This document shows, piece after piece, positions 52,445 through 62,316 of a stretch of 64,000 nt of DNA. The stretch is from Bacteroidales bacterium (GTDB lineage: Bacteria > Bacteroidota > Bacteroidia > Bacteroidales > UBA932). The translations under genes and the position numbers were made by a program. The stretch covers positions 1 through 64,000 of the forward strand of contig JAFZRV010000001.1 in the NCBI GenBank assembly GCA_017619655.1, read 5' to 3'. The notes under the pieces are model-generated. The model did no database searches and was not told the DNA's origin. It worked only from the letters and a program-made list of their open reading frames with translations. Numbering within the stretch: position 1 is the first letter of the stretch; each line of letters begins with the position of its first letter.

Positions 52445-53947
52445 ATGAAAAAATCCTTCGTGAAGTTCATGGCTCTTGCGCTGGTGGCGCTCCTGTCATG
52501 CGGTACCCAGATCGAGGCCCAGAATCTTTTGAAAGGGCTCAAGCAGACGGCCCAGAAAGCCGTGCAGGGAAATGCATCCAAAGACAGCAAGGACAGCAAG
52601 GCAGCCACGGCCGTCGCTGCCGCCGGCAAAACCTTCTATGTCAGCGCCAGCACCGGTTCGGCCCGTGCCGACGGCCTGACGCCGGCCACGGCCATGAAAG
52701 ACCTGCAGAAGGCCATCGACGCCGCCGAAGAGAATGACATCATCAATGTGGCGGAAGGCAATTACCTTGGCAACATGGACCGAGGCTATGTCGAAAGCGG
52801 CAAATTCGGAAACGCCCAGAACGACCGTGGAAAATTCATCAGCATCTATGGCGGCTGGTCCACCGATTTCAGCGAGCGTGACGTGCTCAAGCACATCACC
52901 AAGATCCAGCCTACCAGCCAGCAATTTACTGCGCCCCTGATGAATATCAACGCCCGTCGTCCTTATGGTTATACCGGTCCTGTGGGAACGGTCGTGATCG
53001 ACGGCTTCACCTTCGACCTCGGCGAGAACAACCGCTATTGCGTCAAGAATGTCGACCTGGAAATCACCGGAACCCCCAACGACGGTGTCCTCACCGGCCG
53101 CTTCCTCGAACCCGACGCCAGTCCCCAGTGCCCCATCGAGGGTTATTCCAGCGGTGACGAATATGCCCTCCATATGGATGTGGAAGGCAATGTCCGCGTT
53201 TCCAACTGCACTTTCGTCAACTGCCGCGACTACGGTATCGCCGCCATGATGGGCATCGGTCATATGGAGATCTGCAACAACGTTTTCGTCGCCTGCCGCT
53301 ACGCCGCCTGCCAGGTCCGGGGCAGTGTCCGCGACGCCGACATCGATAAGGTCTCCCTCGACTTCCACCACAATACCGTCCTCTTCACCTGGACGCGGAC
53401 CAAAACCTTCGAAGACATGGGTCAGGGCTTCCGTTTCATGAACGGCATCCGCACCATCGACGTGCACAACAACATCTTCGGCTGCAACAGCAACTGCGGT
53501 GTCGAGCGCGTGTACTACGAGTCCAACAAGGAGATGGAAAAACTCAAGGTGAGCAACCTGTACGACAACTACTACTTCGCCAACCGCAGGGACCTCGAAA
53601 TCGCGGCGATGGGCGCACCCTCGATTTCCGTGCCGGCCGCCCGCATCGAGGAAGCCGAGCAGATCGGACCGAAATACGAGGGCAACGTGGAAATGCCGGA
53701 AGGCAACGACGCCTTCATCAACGCCATCGACCAGCCCTATCTGGAAGGTTTCCTGAGCCTGACGATCATGTCGTCGCAGAGCTACAACGCGAACTCCGCC
53801 GCCAACCAGGTCAACCGCATGTTCGGTCTCAACCAGCAGGGTACGGAGATCGTCCGCCCGAGCATGTACTGCAACAAATACCCTTGGGAAAAGGCGAAGG
53901 ATCTCTTCGGCAAGGTCGCCGGTTACGGCGCCCAGATGCCGAAGTAA
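52445..53947 (+). CDS. Exported right-handed beta-helix protein
   Basis: The 500-residue protein has an N-terminal signal (a lipobox-like LLSCG or a cleavage at EAQ), a Lys/Ala-rich linker (SKDSKDSKAATAVAA), then a DUF1565-like start (KTFYVSASTGSARADGLTPA; DLQKAIDAAEENDIINVAEG). A parallel beta-helix follows with coils such as VRVSNCTFVNCRDYGIAAMM and HMEICNNVFVACRYAACQV. Such folds bind or cleave polysaccharides, but no catalytic residues were identified. It lies downstream of tRNA-Leu with no obvious operon partner. Confidence 0.85.
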   Translation: MKKSFVKFMALALVALLSCGTQIEAQNLLKGLKQTAQKAVQGNASKDSKDSKAATAVAAAGKTFYVSASTGSARADGLTPATAMKDLQKAIDAAEENDIINVAEGNYLGNMDRGYVESGKFGNAQNDRGKFISIYGGWSTDFSERDVLKHITKIQPTSQQFTAPLMNINARRPYGYTGPVGTVVIDGFTFDLGENNRYCVKNVDLEITGTPNDGVLTGRFLEPDASPQCPIEGYSSGDEYALHMDVEGNVRVSNCTFVNCRDYGIAAMMGIGHMEICNNVFVACRYAACQVRGSVRDADIDKVSLDFHHNTVLFTWTRTKTFEDMGQGFRFMNGIRTIDVHNNIFGCNSNCGVERVYYESNKEMEKLKVSNLYDNYYFANRRDLEIAAMGAPSISVPAARIEEAEQIGPKYEGNVEMPEGNDAFINAIDQPYLEGFLSLTIMSSQSYNANSAANQVNRMFGLNQQGTEIVRPSMYCNKYPWEKAKDLFGKVAGYGAQMPK

Positions 53948-53969
53948 GGTCCGAATCAGGAAATTTGAT

Positions 53970-53977
53970 TATTTTTG
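53970..53977 (+). promoter_or_regulatory. -7 element for the HU-like protein/dnaG genes
   Basis: TATTTTTG matches TAnnTTTG and lies 35 bases upstream of the start at 54013. No clear -33 is seen. A GGCC-rich inverted repeat sits between. Confidence 0.5.
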
Positions 53978-54012
53978 CAAGTTAAACCGGCCGTACCGGC
54001 CCCTCTAAGTAT

Positions 54013-54771
54013 ATGGACATCAACCTATTCTCGAAATGTGTCAAGGAACTCATCGTGGAGAACGACCGGGTTGACGTCCCTTATCTGGGCAGTTTTACGG
54101 CCGAGATGCAGCCGGCTACCTATTCCGACCGCCAGACCACCATTCATCCCCCGTACCGGAAGATGTCGTTCCACAAGGCGGAGATTTCGCTGGAACAGGG
54201 GAAGCTCCTGCTGGACAAGATCATGCGGGAATCGGGCGTGTCGCAGGAACAGGCCGGGGTGGAACTGGGCTGGTGCCTGAGCCGGCTGAGTTCGGAACTC
54301 GAGGGCCACAAGAGCTGCAAACTCCCGGGCCTGGGCGTCATGCGGGCCAACGCGCGCAACGAGTTTTACTTCGTCCCGGAGGACCGGCTCGACATCTGGC
54401 CGGACGGCGTGGGCTTCGAGCCCATTTCCATTAAGGTTTCCGAGGAGGAATCGAGCGAAGCTGCGGGCGGTGATCGGAGCCGCGAGCATTTTTCGCGAGC
54501 GGGACGAGCACCGGAGCAGCGAAGCGAGACTCCGGAGACGACAAAGGCACCGGAGCAGCCGAAACAATTGATCTGGGACCATTTCCAGGAAGAACTGGCC
54601 GACGTCGCGTCCTCGATCTGGAAACTGCGCACCGGAAGACTTGTCCTGCTTATCCTGGCGGCGCTGCTCGTGCTGTTCATCATCGCGGCCTACGTGTTTA
54701 CGGATGAAATGTCCCCGATCCTCGACCGGCTGTTGTATACGAAAGAAGAGTTGGAACTCTTGAGGAGGTAG
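54013..54771 (+). CDS. CCDC81-type HU-domain protein with C-terminal membrane helix
   Basis: At 252 residues, the N-terminal half resembles the paired prokaryotic HU-like domains of CCDC81-type proteins (FSKCVKELIVENDRVDVPYL-GSFTAEM; KLPGLGVMRANARNEFYFV), found in Bacteroidota septal/SPOR-type proteins. A disordered linker (about 150-185) carries the repeated APEQ and is encoded by direct 13-base repeats (54508 and 54547). A transmembrane helix (about 212-234, LVLLILAALLVLFIIAAYVF) ends the protein. It could tether DNA or a septal partner to the membrane. It is followed by dnaG after 1 base. Confidence 0.75.
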   Translation: MDINLFSKCVKELIVENDRVDVPYLGSFTAEMQPATYSDRQTTIHPPYRKMSFHKAEISLEQGKLLLDKIMRESGVSQEQAGVELGWCLSRLSSELEGHKSCKLPGLGVMRANARNEFYFVPEDRLDIWPDGVGFEPISIKVSEEESSEAAGGDRSREHFSRAGRAPEQRSETPETTKAPEQPKQLIWDHFQEELADVASSIWKLRTGRLVLLILAALLVLFIIAAYVFTDEMSPILDRLLYTKEELELLRR

Positions 54772-54772
54772 G

Positions 54773-56821
54773 ATGATCGACCGCGCAACTGTCGAAAAGA
54801 TTCTGGATGCCGTCAGGATCGAAGAGGTCATCGGCGATTTCGTATCCCTGCGCAAACGGGGCGCGAACTACCTCGGCCTGTGCCCCTTCCACCAGGACAA
54901 GAATCCATCGATGAGCGTCTCGGCCACCAAAGGCATCTTTAAATGCTTCGCCTGCGGCAAGGCCGGCAACGCCGTCACCTTCCTCATGGAGCACGAGCAC
55001 CTCAGCTACTGGGAGGCGCTGCGCTACCTGGCCAAGAAATACCACATCGAGATCGTGGAGAAAGAGGAGACGGCGGAAGAGATCGCCAGCCGCATGCGCT
55101 ACGAGAGCCTGCTGGTGGTGAGCGAATACGCCCAGAAGTTCTACGCCGACGTGCTGTGGAACAGCGAGGTGGGGAAGGCCATCGGCCTGAGCTACTTCCG
55201 CGAACGCAAGTTCTCCGACGAGACCATCCGCAAGTTCGGCCTGGGCTATGCGGCGTCCCGCCCGCTGACCCTGTCGGGCGCCGCCCTGAAAGCCGGCTAT
55301 AAGAAAGAATACCTCGTGGCGTCTGGCCTCTGCCTGGAGCGCGAGGGGAGCGGCGAGCTCTACGACCGCTTCTTCGACCGGGTGATGTTCCCGATCCACT
55401 CCATCAGCGGCCGCGTGATCGCATTCGGCGGCCGCACCCTGAAGACCGACAAGAGCGTCGCCAAATATGTCAACAGCCCGCAGAGCGAGATCTACGACAA
55501 GAGCCGCTCGCTCTACGGCATCTTCCAGGCCAAGAACAGCATCGCCAAGGCCGACAAGTGCATCCTCGTGGAGGGCTATGCCGACGTCATCTCGATGCAC
55601 CAGGCGGGCGTCACCAACGTGGTGGCCTCGTCAGGCACCTCGCTCACCGTGGAGCAGATTCGCCTGATCAAGCGCTTCACCGACAAGATCACCATCATCT
55701 ACGACGGCGACGCGGCCGGCATCAAGGCCGCCCTGCGCGGCATCGACCTGGTGCTGGAGGAGGGCCTGAGCGTGAAGGTGGTGCTGCTGCCGCCCGAGGA
55801 CGACCCCGACACCTTTGCGAAGAGCCACAACCTGATCGAGATCCAGGAGTATATCGAAGAGAACGAGAAGGATTTCATCTCGTTCAAGAGCGATCTGCTG
55901 CTGCGCGAGAGCGAGCGCGACCCGGTCCGCCGCTCGCAGGTGATCCGCGACATCGTGCAGAGCGTGGCCGTGGTGCCCGATCCCATCCTGCGCAACGTGT
56001 ACGTGGAGATGGTGGCGGAAAAGTTCGAGATGAAGCCCGATTCCATCGTGGCCACGATCGGGGAGTTCCGCCGCAAGAAACGCGCGCTGGAGCGCTCGCG
56101 CCGCCGCTTCGACGGCCAGCCGCAGCCCTGGCAGCAGGCCGCGTCCGCCCAGGGCCCCGCTCCCGAGGAACTCGTGCCGGAAGACCTGCCCGATACGGAC
56201 GGCGCACCGCAGCCCGGTCCGGCGGAGGCCTATCCCCTGAAGGACGGCTACCTGGCCGTGCCGGAACGCGAGCTGACCTATTACCTCGTGAAGTTCGGGG
56301 AATATCCCATGTACTTCGAGGAAGACATGTACTACGGCGCGGAGCAGCACGAAGCCATCACCGTGTCGCAGTATATCCGCGACGCGCTGGCCGACGACGA
56401 CCTGGTGTTCGTCAACGAGCTCTACCGCACCATTTTCGAGCGCTACTTCGCGTTTCTGGCCACGCTGCCCCGCGAGGACAGCGAAGTCATGCAGCAGCGC
56501 ATCATCCGCTGGTTTACGGCGGGCGACGACCCTGCCGTCGCGCGCGCGGTGCTCGACCTGATCCTCGAAGAGCACCCGCTGACCGTGCGCACCTACGAGG
56601 AATCCATCACGCCGGAAGAGCAGGCGCTGGGCCGCACCGTCCCCAAGTCGGTGCTGCTCTACAAGCTCCGCATCACCGACCAGCAGTGCACCGCCACGGC
56701 CAAGGAAATCACCCTGACCCAGCGCGGCGGCGACCAGGAGAAGCTCCGGGAGCTGGTGGCCCGCCTGCAGATACTCAATACCGTCAAAAACAGATTATCC
56801 AAAGAATTGAACAGATTATGA
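54773..56821 (+). CDS. dnaG: DNA primase
   Basis: At 682 residues it has an N-terminal CHC2 zinc finger ([13 protein letters not shown]...[10 protein letters not shown]), an RNA-polymerase core with the toprim segment [17 protein letters not shown] (about residue 265) and metal aspartates in [17 protein letters not shown], and a C-terminal helicase-interaction domain. It makes primers for replication. The start is preceded by an unusually strong Shine-Dalgarno-like GGAGGTAGG in the end of the previous gene. The stop overlaps metG (ATGA). Confidence 0.95.
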   Translation: MIDRATVEKILDAVRIEEVIGDFVSLRKRGANYLGLCPFHQDKNPSMSVSATKGIFKCFACGKAGNAVTFLMEHEHLSYWEALRYLAKKYHIEIVEKEETAEEIASRMRYESLLVVSEYAQKFYADVLWNSEVGKAIGLSYFRERKFSDETIRKFGLGYAASRPLTLSGAALKAGYKKEYLVASGLCLEREGSGELYDRFFDRVMFPIHSISGRVIAFGGRTLKTDKSVAKYVNSPQSEIYDKSRSLYGIFQAKNSIAKADKCILVEGYADVISMHQAGVTNVVASSGTSLTVEQIRLIKRFTDKITIIYDGDAAGIKAALRGIDLVLEEGLSVKVVLLPPEDDPDTFAKSHNLIEIQEYIEENEKDFISFKSDLLLRESERDPVRRSQVIRDIVQSVAVVPDPILRNVYVEMVAEKFEMKPDSIVATIGEFRRKKRALERSRRRFDGQPQPWQQAASAQGPAPEELVPEDLPDTDGAPQPGPAEAYPLKDGYLAVPERELTYYLVKFGEYPMYFEEDMYYGAEQHEAITVSQYIRDALADDDLVFVNELYRTIFERYFAFLATLPREDSEVMQQRIIRWFTAGDDPAVARAVLDLILEEHPLTVRTYEESITPEEQALGRTVPKSVLLYKLRITDQQCTATAKEITLTQRGGDQEKLRELVARLQILNTVKNRLSKELNRL

Positions 56822-58875
56822 AAAAAAGGAATCTCATCACTTGCGCGTTGCCTTATGCCAACGGTCCCGTCCACATCGGTCACCTGGCCGGCGTCTATGT
56901 CCCGGCCGACATCTATGTCCGCTACCTGCGGATGCGCGGACGCGAGACCCTCTTCGTGTGCGGCTCCGACGAGCACGGCGTGCCCATCACGATCGCAGCC
57001 CGCAAGGAGGGATGCTCCCCCCAGGATATCGTCGACAAATACCACAACATCATCAAGCAGTCGTTCGCCGATTTCGGCATCACCTTCGACATCTACTCGC
57101 GGACCACGTCGGCCACGCACCACAAATACGCCGCCGAATTCTTCCGCAAGCTCTACGACGAGGGCAAGTTCATCGAGAAGGAGAGCGAGCAGTTCTACGA
57201 TCCTGAAGCCAAGGTGTTCCTGGCGGACCGCTACATCGTGGGCACCTGCCCGAAATGCGGCGCTGAGGGCGCCTACGGCGACCAGTGCGAGAAATGCGGC
57301 TCCACGCTCAGCCCGGAGGAGCTCATCAACCCGCACTCCAAGGTGAGCGGCGCACAGCCCATCAAGAAACTGACGAAGCACTGGTATCTCCCGCTCGACC
57401 AGTACGAGCCCTGGCTGCGCGAATGGATCCTCGACGGCCACAAGGAATGGAAGACGAACGTCTACGGCCAGTGCAAGAGCTGGCTCGACGGCGGGCTGCA
57501 GCCGCGCGCCGTGTCGCGCGACCTCGACTGGGGCGTGCCGGTGCCGGTGGAAGGCGCCGAAGGCAAGGTGCTGTACGTGTGGTTCGACGCGCCGATCGGC
57601 TACATCTCCAACACCATCGAACTCCTGCCCGACAGCTGGGAGAAATGGTGGAAGAGCGAGGACACGCGGATGATCCACTTCATCGGCAAGGACAACATCG
57701 TGTTCCACTGCATCGTGTTCCCGTCGATGCTCAAGGCCTACGGCGACGGCTTCATCCTGCCGGAGAACGTGCCGGCCAACGAGTTCCTGAACCTCGAGGG
57801 CGACAAGATCTCCACCTCGAAGAACTGGGCCGTGTGGCTCCACGAGTACCTGCGGGACTTCCCGGGCAAGCAGGACACGCTCCGCTACGTGCTGACGGCC
57901 AACGCGCCAGAGACCAAGGACAACGACTTCACCTGGAAGGACTTCCAGACCCGCCACAACAGCGAGCTCGTGGCCATCTTCGGCAACTTCGTGAACCGCG
58001 CCGTAGTGCTGACGCACAAGTATTTCGGCGGTAAGGTGCCCGCAGCGGGCGAGCTGCAGCCCATCGACCGCGAGGTGCTGGCGCAGATTCCGCAGCTCAA
58101 GCAGGAGATCGAGGACAACCTCGAGACCTTCAAGTTCCGCGAGGCGCTCAAGGCCGCGATGAACCTGGCCCGTCTGGGCAACAAGTATATCTCCGACACG
58201 GAGCCGTGGGCGGTGGCCAAGACCGACCTGGCCCGCACGGCGGCCATCCTGAACACCTCGCTGCAGATCACGGCGAGCCTGTCTGTGGCGTTCGCACCGT
58301 TCCTGCCGTTCTCCGTGGAGAAGCTCAACCGCATCCTGAACGTCCAGCCGCTGGGCTGGGACGACCTGGGCAAGGCGGAGCTGCTGCCGGTGGGCCACCA
58401 GCTCAACCCGGCGGAGCTGCTGTTCTCGAAGATCGAGGACGCGGAAATCCAGAAGCAGGTCGAGCGCCTGGAGCGGATCAAGGCGGAGCGCCTGGCCGCC
58501 GAGGCGGCTGCCGCGGCTGCGGCGGCGCCGAAGGTGGAGCCGGCCAAGGAGGCCTGCACCTTCGACGAGTTCGGCAAGATGGACATCCGCACGGCGACCG
58601 TCCTGGCCGCGGAGCGCGTCCCGAAGACCGACAAGTTGCTGAAGCTCACCATCGACACGGGTCTCGACCAGCGGGTGATCGTGAGCGGCATCGCCGAATA
58701 CTACACGCCGGAGGAGATGGTCGGCAAGCAGATCTGCATTCTGGCGAATCTTCAGCCGCGGGTCATCCGTGGCATCGAGAGCAAGGGCATGATCCTGATG
58801 GCCAAGCAGATCGACGGCAAGATGCGCATCGTCACGCCCGAAGAACGCCTTTCCAACGGCGCCACCATCGGCTAA
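56818..58875 (+). CDS. metG: Methionyl-tRNA synthetase
   Basis: At 685 residues, class I synthetase features are: HIGH motif ([16 protein letters not shown]), zinc knuckle [18 protein letters not shown] (about residue 143), KMSKS equivalent in [10 protein letters not shown] (about residue 330), an anticodon-binding domain, and a C-terminal tRNA-binding (EMAP-II-like) domain from about 580 ([20 protein letters not shown]). An Ala-rich linker lies before it. The start at 56818 overlaps dnaG by 4 bases; longer upstream readings in this frame are shadows of dnaG. Confidence 0.96.
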   Translation: MKKRNLITCALPYANGPVHIGHLAGVYVPADIYVRYLRMRGRETLFVCGSDEHGVPITIAARKEGCSPQDIVDKYHNIIKQSFADFGITFDIYSRTTSATHHKYAAEFFRKLYDEGKFIEKESEQFYDPEAKVFLADRYIVGTCPKCGAEGAYGDQCEKCGSTLSPEELINPHSKVSGAQPIKKLTKHWYLPLDQYEPWLREWILDGHKEWKTNVYGQCKSWLDGGLQPRAVSRDLDWGVPVPVEGAEGKVLYVWFDAPIGYISNTIELLPDSWEKWWKSEDTRMIHFIGKDNIVFHCIVFPSMLKAYGDGFILPENVPANEFLNLEGDKISTSKNWAVWLHEYLRDFPGKQDTLRYVLTANAPETKDNDFTWKDFQTRHNSELVAIFGNFVNRAVVLTHKYFGGKVPAAGELQPIDREVLAQIPQLKQEIEDNLETFKFREALKAAMNLARLGNKYISDTEPWAVAKTDLARTAAILNTSLQITASLSVAFAPFLPFSVEKLNRILNVQPLGWDDLGKAELLPVGHQLNPAELLFSKIEDAEIQKQVERLERIKAERLAAEAAAAAAAAPKVEPAKEACTFDEFGKMDIRTATVLAAERVPKTDKLLKLTIDTGLDQRVIVSGIAEYYTPEEMVGKQICILANLQPRVIRGIESKGMILMAKQIDGKMRIVTPEERLSNGATIG

Positions 58876-58883
58876 GCGATTGA

Positions 58884-60512
58884 TTACAGTTTCAGGGTTT
58901 CGTCGCAGAGGGCGGCGACGGCGGGGCGGTGGGTGATGAAAACCATCGTCCGGTCGGGGAAGTCTGTGAAGAGGCGGGAGAAGAGCTCGCGCTCGGTGGC
59001 TTCGTCGAGCGAGGCGCTGATCTCGTCGAGCAGCAGGACGCTGCCGGGCCGGAGCAGGCCGCGGGCGATGGCCACGCGCTGCGCCTGACCTTCGCTCAGG
59101 CCGGCGCCGCGCTCGCCCAGCTCCGTGTCAAGACCCTGCGGCAGTTCGAAGACAAAGTCCGCCGCGGCGGTGTGGAGCACGTGCCGCAATTCTTCTTCCG
59201 TGGCGTCAGGCTTGGCCAGCAGCAGGTTGAACCGAACCGAACCACTCATCAGCGAATTGCCCTGCGGCACGAACACGAAATCGGGCCGGGTCGCCGCCGA
59301 AATGGGCCAGGCGTGGCCCTCGTCGTAGAGTTCGAGACGGCCGGCGGAAGGCTGCACCAGGGCGAGCATGAGGCGGAACAGGGTCGTCTTGCCCGCGCCC
59401 GTCGGGCCCGTGAGGGCCGTCTTGGTGCCGGGACGGAAATCGTGTGAAAAACCCTCGAACACAGCGCGTTCACCGCTCGCATAGCGGAAACTGACCTCCT
59501 CGATGTTCACGCCGGCGACCATCTCCGACAACGGCTTGACGACGGTCGGCGCTTTCAGGTCCGGTCCGGGGCCCAGCACCTCTTCCAGCCGGTCGATGCT
59601 GGCCGTGGTGTGGATGAGCTGCGGCACCATGTTGAGGAGCGTCAGGATCGGGTTCTGGATCTGGCTCACCAGCTGCAGGAACGCGGTCATCACACCGAAG
59701 GTGATGGCGCCGCTGCGCAGCTGCAGGCCGCCCCAGCAGAAAGCCGTCATGTAGCCCAGGGCGAAGCAGGAAGCCATGACCACGCGGGTCAGCACGGTGA
59801 AGCGCGTGCGGCGCTTCACGCGGCCCATGAGGCCGGATTGCGTCTGGTCGAGGCGCTCGGTGACCCACTGCTCGCTGCCCAGCGAACGCAGGGTGGCGTT
59901 GTGCTCCATACCCTCCTGTACCTGCATCTGGATGCGGCTCTCTTCCTGGCGGATATCGAGCGTCATCTGGCGGAGCGGGCGGGCGATGAGCTTGGCGAAA
60001 ACGATGACCAGCGGCGTGAGCACCAGCAGGGCGATCGCCAGCCAGCGGTCCATCGAGAACAGCAGCAGGAACGCGCCGCAAAGCTGGACCAGCGTCACGA
60101 CGGCGCGGGGCAGCATGTCGGTGGAGGCTTCACCCACCACCTCGATGTCTTTCGACAGGCGCGAGGCCACGTCGCCGGAATGGATGTCCCGTTCGGAATA
60201 GAGCTGCCGCGCGAAGAGGCGGCTGAAGGCCTGCAGGCGGATGGCATTGGTCTGCTTGGTACAGGCCAGGGTCGAGCGGTAATAGTAGAGCTGCCGCAGT
60301 ACCACGCCGCCCAGCACCACGGTCACCAGCATGACGATCATCAGCACGACGTCGCGGTCGGAGCCGGTGCGGATGGTCTGGTCGATGAAGCGGCGGCTCA
60401 GCCAGACCATCAGCAGGCCCAGGGCTACCTGGGCGATTCCGATGAGGATGCGCCACAGGGTGTCCCAGCGGATCCCTGCCATCGCGCGCCAGAGCCACCG
60501 TAAGTATTTCAT
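58884..60512 (-). CDS. ABC exporter (fused membrane and ATPase domains)
   Basis: The 542-residue protein has an N-terminal six-helix ABC membrane domain (about 1-300) and an ATPase domain (about 335-542) with Walker A GPTGAGKTT (about 372), signature LSEGQAQR (about 473), Walker B VLLLDEIS and the H-loop FITHRP. There is no N-terminal C39 peptidase. The start at 60512 (MKYLRWLW) overlaps PqqD by 4 bases. As the last gene of the HprK-S26-PqqD-ABC operon it is the probable exporter of the matured product. Its stop is 8 bases from that of metG (convergent). Confidence 0.9.
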   Translation of the reverse strand: MKYLRWLWRAMAGIRWDTLWRILIGIAQVALGLLMVWLSRRFIDQTIRTGSDRDVVLMIVMLVTVVLGGVVLRQLYYYRSTLACTKQTNAIRLQAFSRLFARQLYSERDIHSGDVASRLSKDIEVVGEASTDMLPRAVVTLVQLCGAFLLLFSMDRWLAIALLVLTPLVIVFAKLIARPLRQMTLDIRQEESRIQMQVQEGMEHNATLRSLGSEQWVTERLDQTQSGLMGRVKRRTRFTVLTRVVMASCFALGYMTAFCWGGLQLRSGAITFGVMTAFLQLVSQIQNPILTLLNMVPQLIHTTASIDRLEEVLGPGPDLKAPTVVKPLSEMVAGVNIEEVSFRYASGERAVFEGFSHDFRPGTKTALTGPTGAGKTTLFRLMLALVQPSAGRLELYDEGHAWPISAATRPDFVFVPQGNSLMSGSVRFNLLLAKPDATEEELRHVLHTAAADFVFELPQGLDTELGERGAGLSEGQAQRVAIARGLLRPGSVLLLDEISASLDEATERELFSRLFTDFPDRTMVFITHRPAVAALCDETLKL

Positions 60513-60778
60513 TCCACAATACCCAGTTCCTGCCACTGGGCGAGCAGTTTTTCGACATCGGCGCGGGCCGTGTCCATGTCCACTTCATAGGCCTCGCACA
60601 AAGCGGCGGCCAGCGTTTCGGCATCGAAATCGCCCAGCTCGCCGGCCTTCTCCCAGATCCAGGCGGCCGTGTCGTTCAGGCTCACGAGCTTGCCGAAATT
60701 GATGGCGCCCAGCCCTTCGCCCACGATGACCTTTTCGCCGCATACCGTGCGCAGCACGAATCCTTCTTTCCTTTTCAT
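60509..60778 (-). CDS. PqqD-family peptide-binding protein
   Basis: This is an 89-residue protein with the PqqD/RiPP-recognition-element fold: an N-terminal beta-strand region (VLRTVCGEKVIVGEGLGAIN), the signature FGKLVSLNDTAAWIWEKAGE, and C-terminal helices ending in LLAQWQELGIVE. It would hold the leader of a precursor peptide for modification. It overlaps both neighbours by 4 bases. Confidence 0.88.
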   Translation of the reverse strand: MKRKEGFVLRTVCGEKVIVGEGLGAINFGKLVSLNDTAAWIWEKAGELGDFDAETLAAALCEAYEVDMDTARADVEKLLAQWQELGIVE

Positions 60779-61233
60779 TGTATGTGCTTGTTTCTTAAAA
60801 ACGTATGTCGGTAGATGAACAGCAGGTAGCGCCGCACGGGCAGCAGCCGGCGCCAGAGGCGGGCCGCCCGCCGCATGCGCGGCGTGTCGAGCCGTAGGTG
60901 GCGGCCATCGCCCTTCACCACTTCGTCGGTGCGGGCCAGCACGTCTTCCGGCCGGCAGTGCTCCCGGCCCACGAGGTTTCCGTCGCCCATCAGCTCCACG
61001 CCCGTTTCCGTGACCTCCATCACGCGGTGCAGCACGTAGCGCCGCCCCTCGACCCGGGCCAGCACCACGTCGCCGCGGCGGATCTCGCCGGGACGCGTCA
61101 GCACCACGCTGTCGATGCCGCCGTGGATGAAAGGCAGCATGCTGCGCCCCTTGACCAGCAGCGTCACCGCCATCCCTTCGTTCACGAAGCGGACGGCGTC
61201 GGCCAGGATCTGTTCATCGGACACGGTGCTCAT
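60775..61233 (-). CDS. S24/S26-family peptidase (signal-peptidase-like)
   Basis: The 152-residue protein has the catalytic serine in VKGRSMLPFI (Ser31) and a LHRV motif (RYVLHRVMEVTETG) where Sec11-type S26 enzymes carry their general base. It then has GDGNLVGREHC, the usual 'GDaN' motif. No clear N-terminal membrane anchor is present; the C-terminus is basic. It is likely to remove a leader peptide or act within the adjacent maturation system. It lies 10 bases after the kinase-like gene. Confidence 0.85.
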   Translation of the reverse strand: MSTVSDEQILADAVRFVNEGMAVTLLVKGRSMLPFIHGGIDSVVLTRPGEIRRGDVVLARVEGRRYVLHRVMEVTETGVELMGDGNLVGREHCRPEDVLARTDEVVKGDGRHLRLDTPRMRRAARLWRRLLPVRRYLLFIYRHTFLRNKHIQ

Positions 61234-61243
61234 AGCCAGTTGC

Positions 61244-62122
61244 TTAGGGATTCATGACCTGTTCAGCACACAGCCGGGCCGCCGCTTCGTCGGGCAGGCA
61301 GTCGAGGTGCCAGACCGGCACGCTGGAGGCCAGGTCGTTCTCCGTCTCGTGCAGGCCGTCGGCGATGGCGCGGTCCCAGCGCTTGCCGGAGATGCTCGGC
61401 ACCAGCGCCGCGTACGCCGCGATGCCCTTGAGGCGCCGGATGGCGTTGTACGGGGCCTGCGCGAGCTGCACGAAGCCGCCCAGCGGCAGGCGCATGTTGC
61501 GGTAGCACGGCGTCTTCCCGCTCCAGGGGGAACCGTACACCCAGGCGCTGCCGTCGGCCTCGATGCGGACCACCGGGTTGTCGTCGTTGACCAGTTCGGA
61601 GCCCGGCACGTACCGGAGCCAGAGGCGCGCATGCGTGCTTTTGCCCGTTCCGCTCTTGCCGAGGAAGAGATAGCCCCGTCCGCCGCAGCCGATGACCGCG
61701 GCATGGAAGAGCGCGGTATGAAGGGAAGCCGTGCGCAGCGCGAACATCACCATCAGCGCGTTGCTCAAGGCGAAAGCCGGGTAGGCATGGATGGCCAGCG
61801 TCGCCGCTTCGAAGCCTGCGTCGGCCAGCATCGTTCCGGCCAGCTCGCCGCTCAGGCTGAATTCGAACCAGGATGCGCCGCAGCCCGTCCGGCACAGCCG
61901 GATCTGCGAGCCGTCATCGTCCTGGCAGAACTCCTCGACGAGGTCTTCCGGCACGGCTTGCGCCCCGCACGGCACGACCGCCAGGCGAAACACCCGCTGC
62001 GGCGCCGCAGCCGCTTCCACCGCGAAGGCTTCGTACGGTGAAAGGGCTTCCGGCAGGTCCACCCCGTCGGCCACGGTCACCGAAAAGCAGTGACCAGCAA
62101 CGATGTAGCAATAGTCCTTCAT
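61244..62122 (-). CDS. HPr-kinase-like P-loop protein
   Basis: The 292-residue protein has an N-terminal beta-rich domain (1-115) without the HprK DRTGG motif. A P-loop, LFLGKSGTGKSTHARLWL (about residues 153-170), follows, with downstream LVNDDNPVV and WVYGSPWSGK, typical of the 'HPr kinase/phosphorylase C-terminal' proteins found in lasso-peptide and other peptide clusters. In such clusters the enzyme is thought to phosphorylate a peptide or substrate rather than HPr. It is the first gene of the operon. Confidence 0.88.
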   Translation of the reverse strand: MKDYCYIVAGHCFSVTVADGVDLPEALSPYEAFAVEAAAAPQRVFRLAVVPCGAQAVPEDLVEEFCQDDDGSQIRLCRTGCGASWFEFSLSGELAGTMLADAGFEAATLAIHAYPAFALSNALMVMFALRTASLHTALFHAAVIGCGGRGYLFLGKSGTGKSTHARLWLRYVPGSELVNDDNPVVRIEADGSAWVYGSPWSGKTPCYRNMRLPLGGFVQLAQAPYNAIRRLKGIAAYAALVPSISGKRWDRAIADGLHETENDLASSVPVWHLDCLPDEAAARLCAEQVMNP

Positions 62123-62175
62123 AACAATCTACAAATATACAAAAAAACAGTTGCGGAACCGACGGATGTCCGTTT

Positions 62176-62273
62176 TTGAACGCAGATGAACAGGCTGTTG
62201 ACGGAAATGGACAGACTTTGGGCACAAAATTGACGCATAAAGGACAAGGCGTTGACGCATACGGGACAATAGC
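62176..62273. repeat. Degenerate 22/32-bp array upstream of collagen-like gene
   Basis: Four units start with TTGA at 62176, 62198, 62230 and 62252 (steps 22, 32, 22). The last two share TTGACGCATA and GGACAA; the second reads TTGACGGAAATGGACA. The region 62123-62316 otherwise holds only the promoter at 62289 and part of the HprK leader. Confidence 0.65.
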
Positions 62274-62288
62274 TAATTCTGTTATATA

Positions 62289-62296
62289 TATATTTG
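62289..62296 (+). promoter_or_regulatory. -7 element of the collagen-like lipoprotein gene
   Basis: TATATTTG matches TAnnTTTG, 20 bases upstream of the start at 62317. A -33 is not clear. Confidence 0.5.
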
Positions 62297-62316
62297 CGCG
62301 TAATTAAAGGTATACC

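Noticed and set aside
55558..56817. 420-codon upstream extension of metG
   Set aside because: It lies entirely in another frame of dnaG. MetG's conserved N-terminus begins at 56818.
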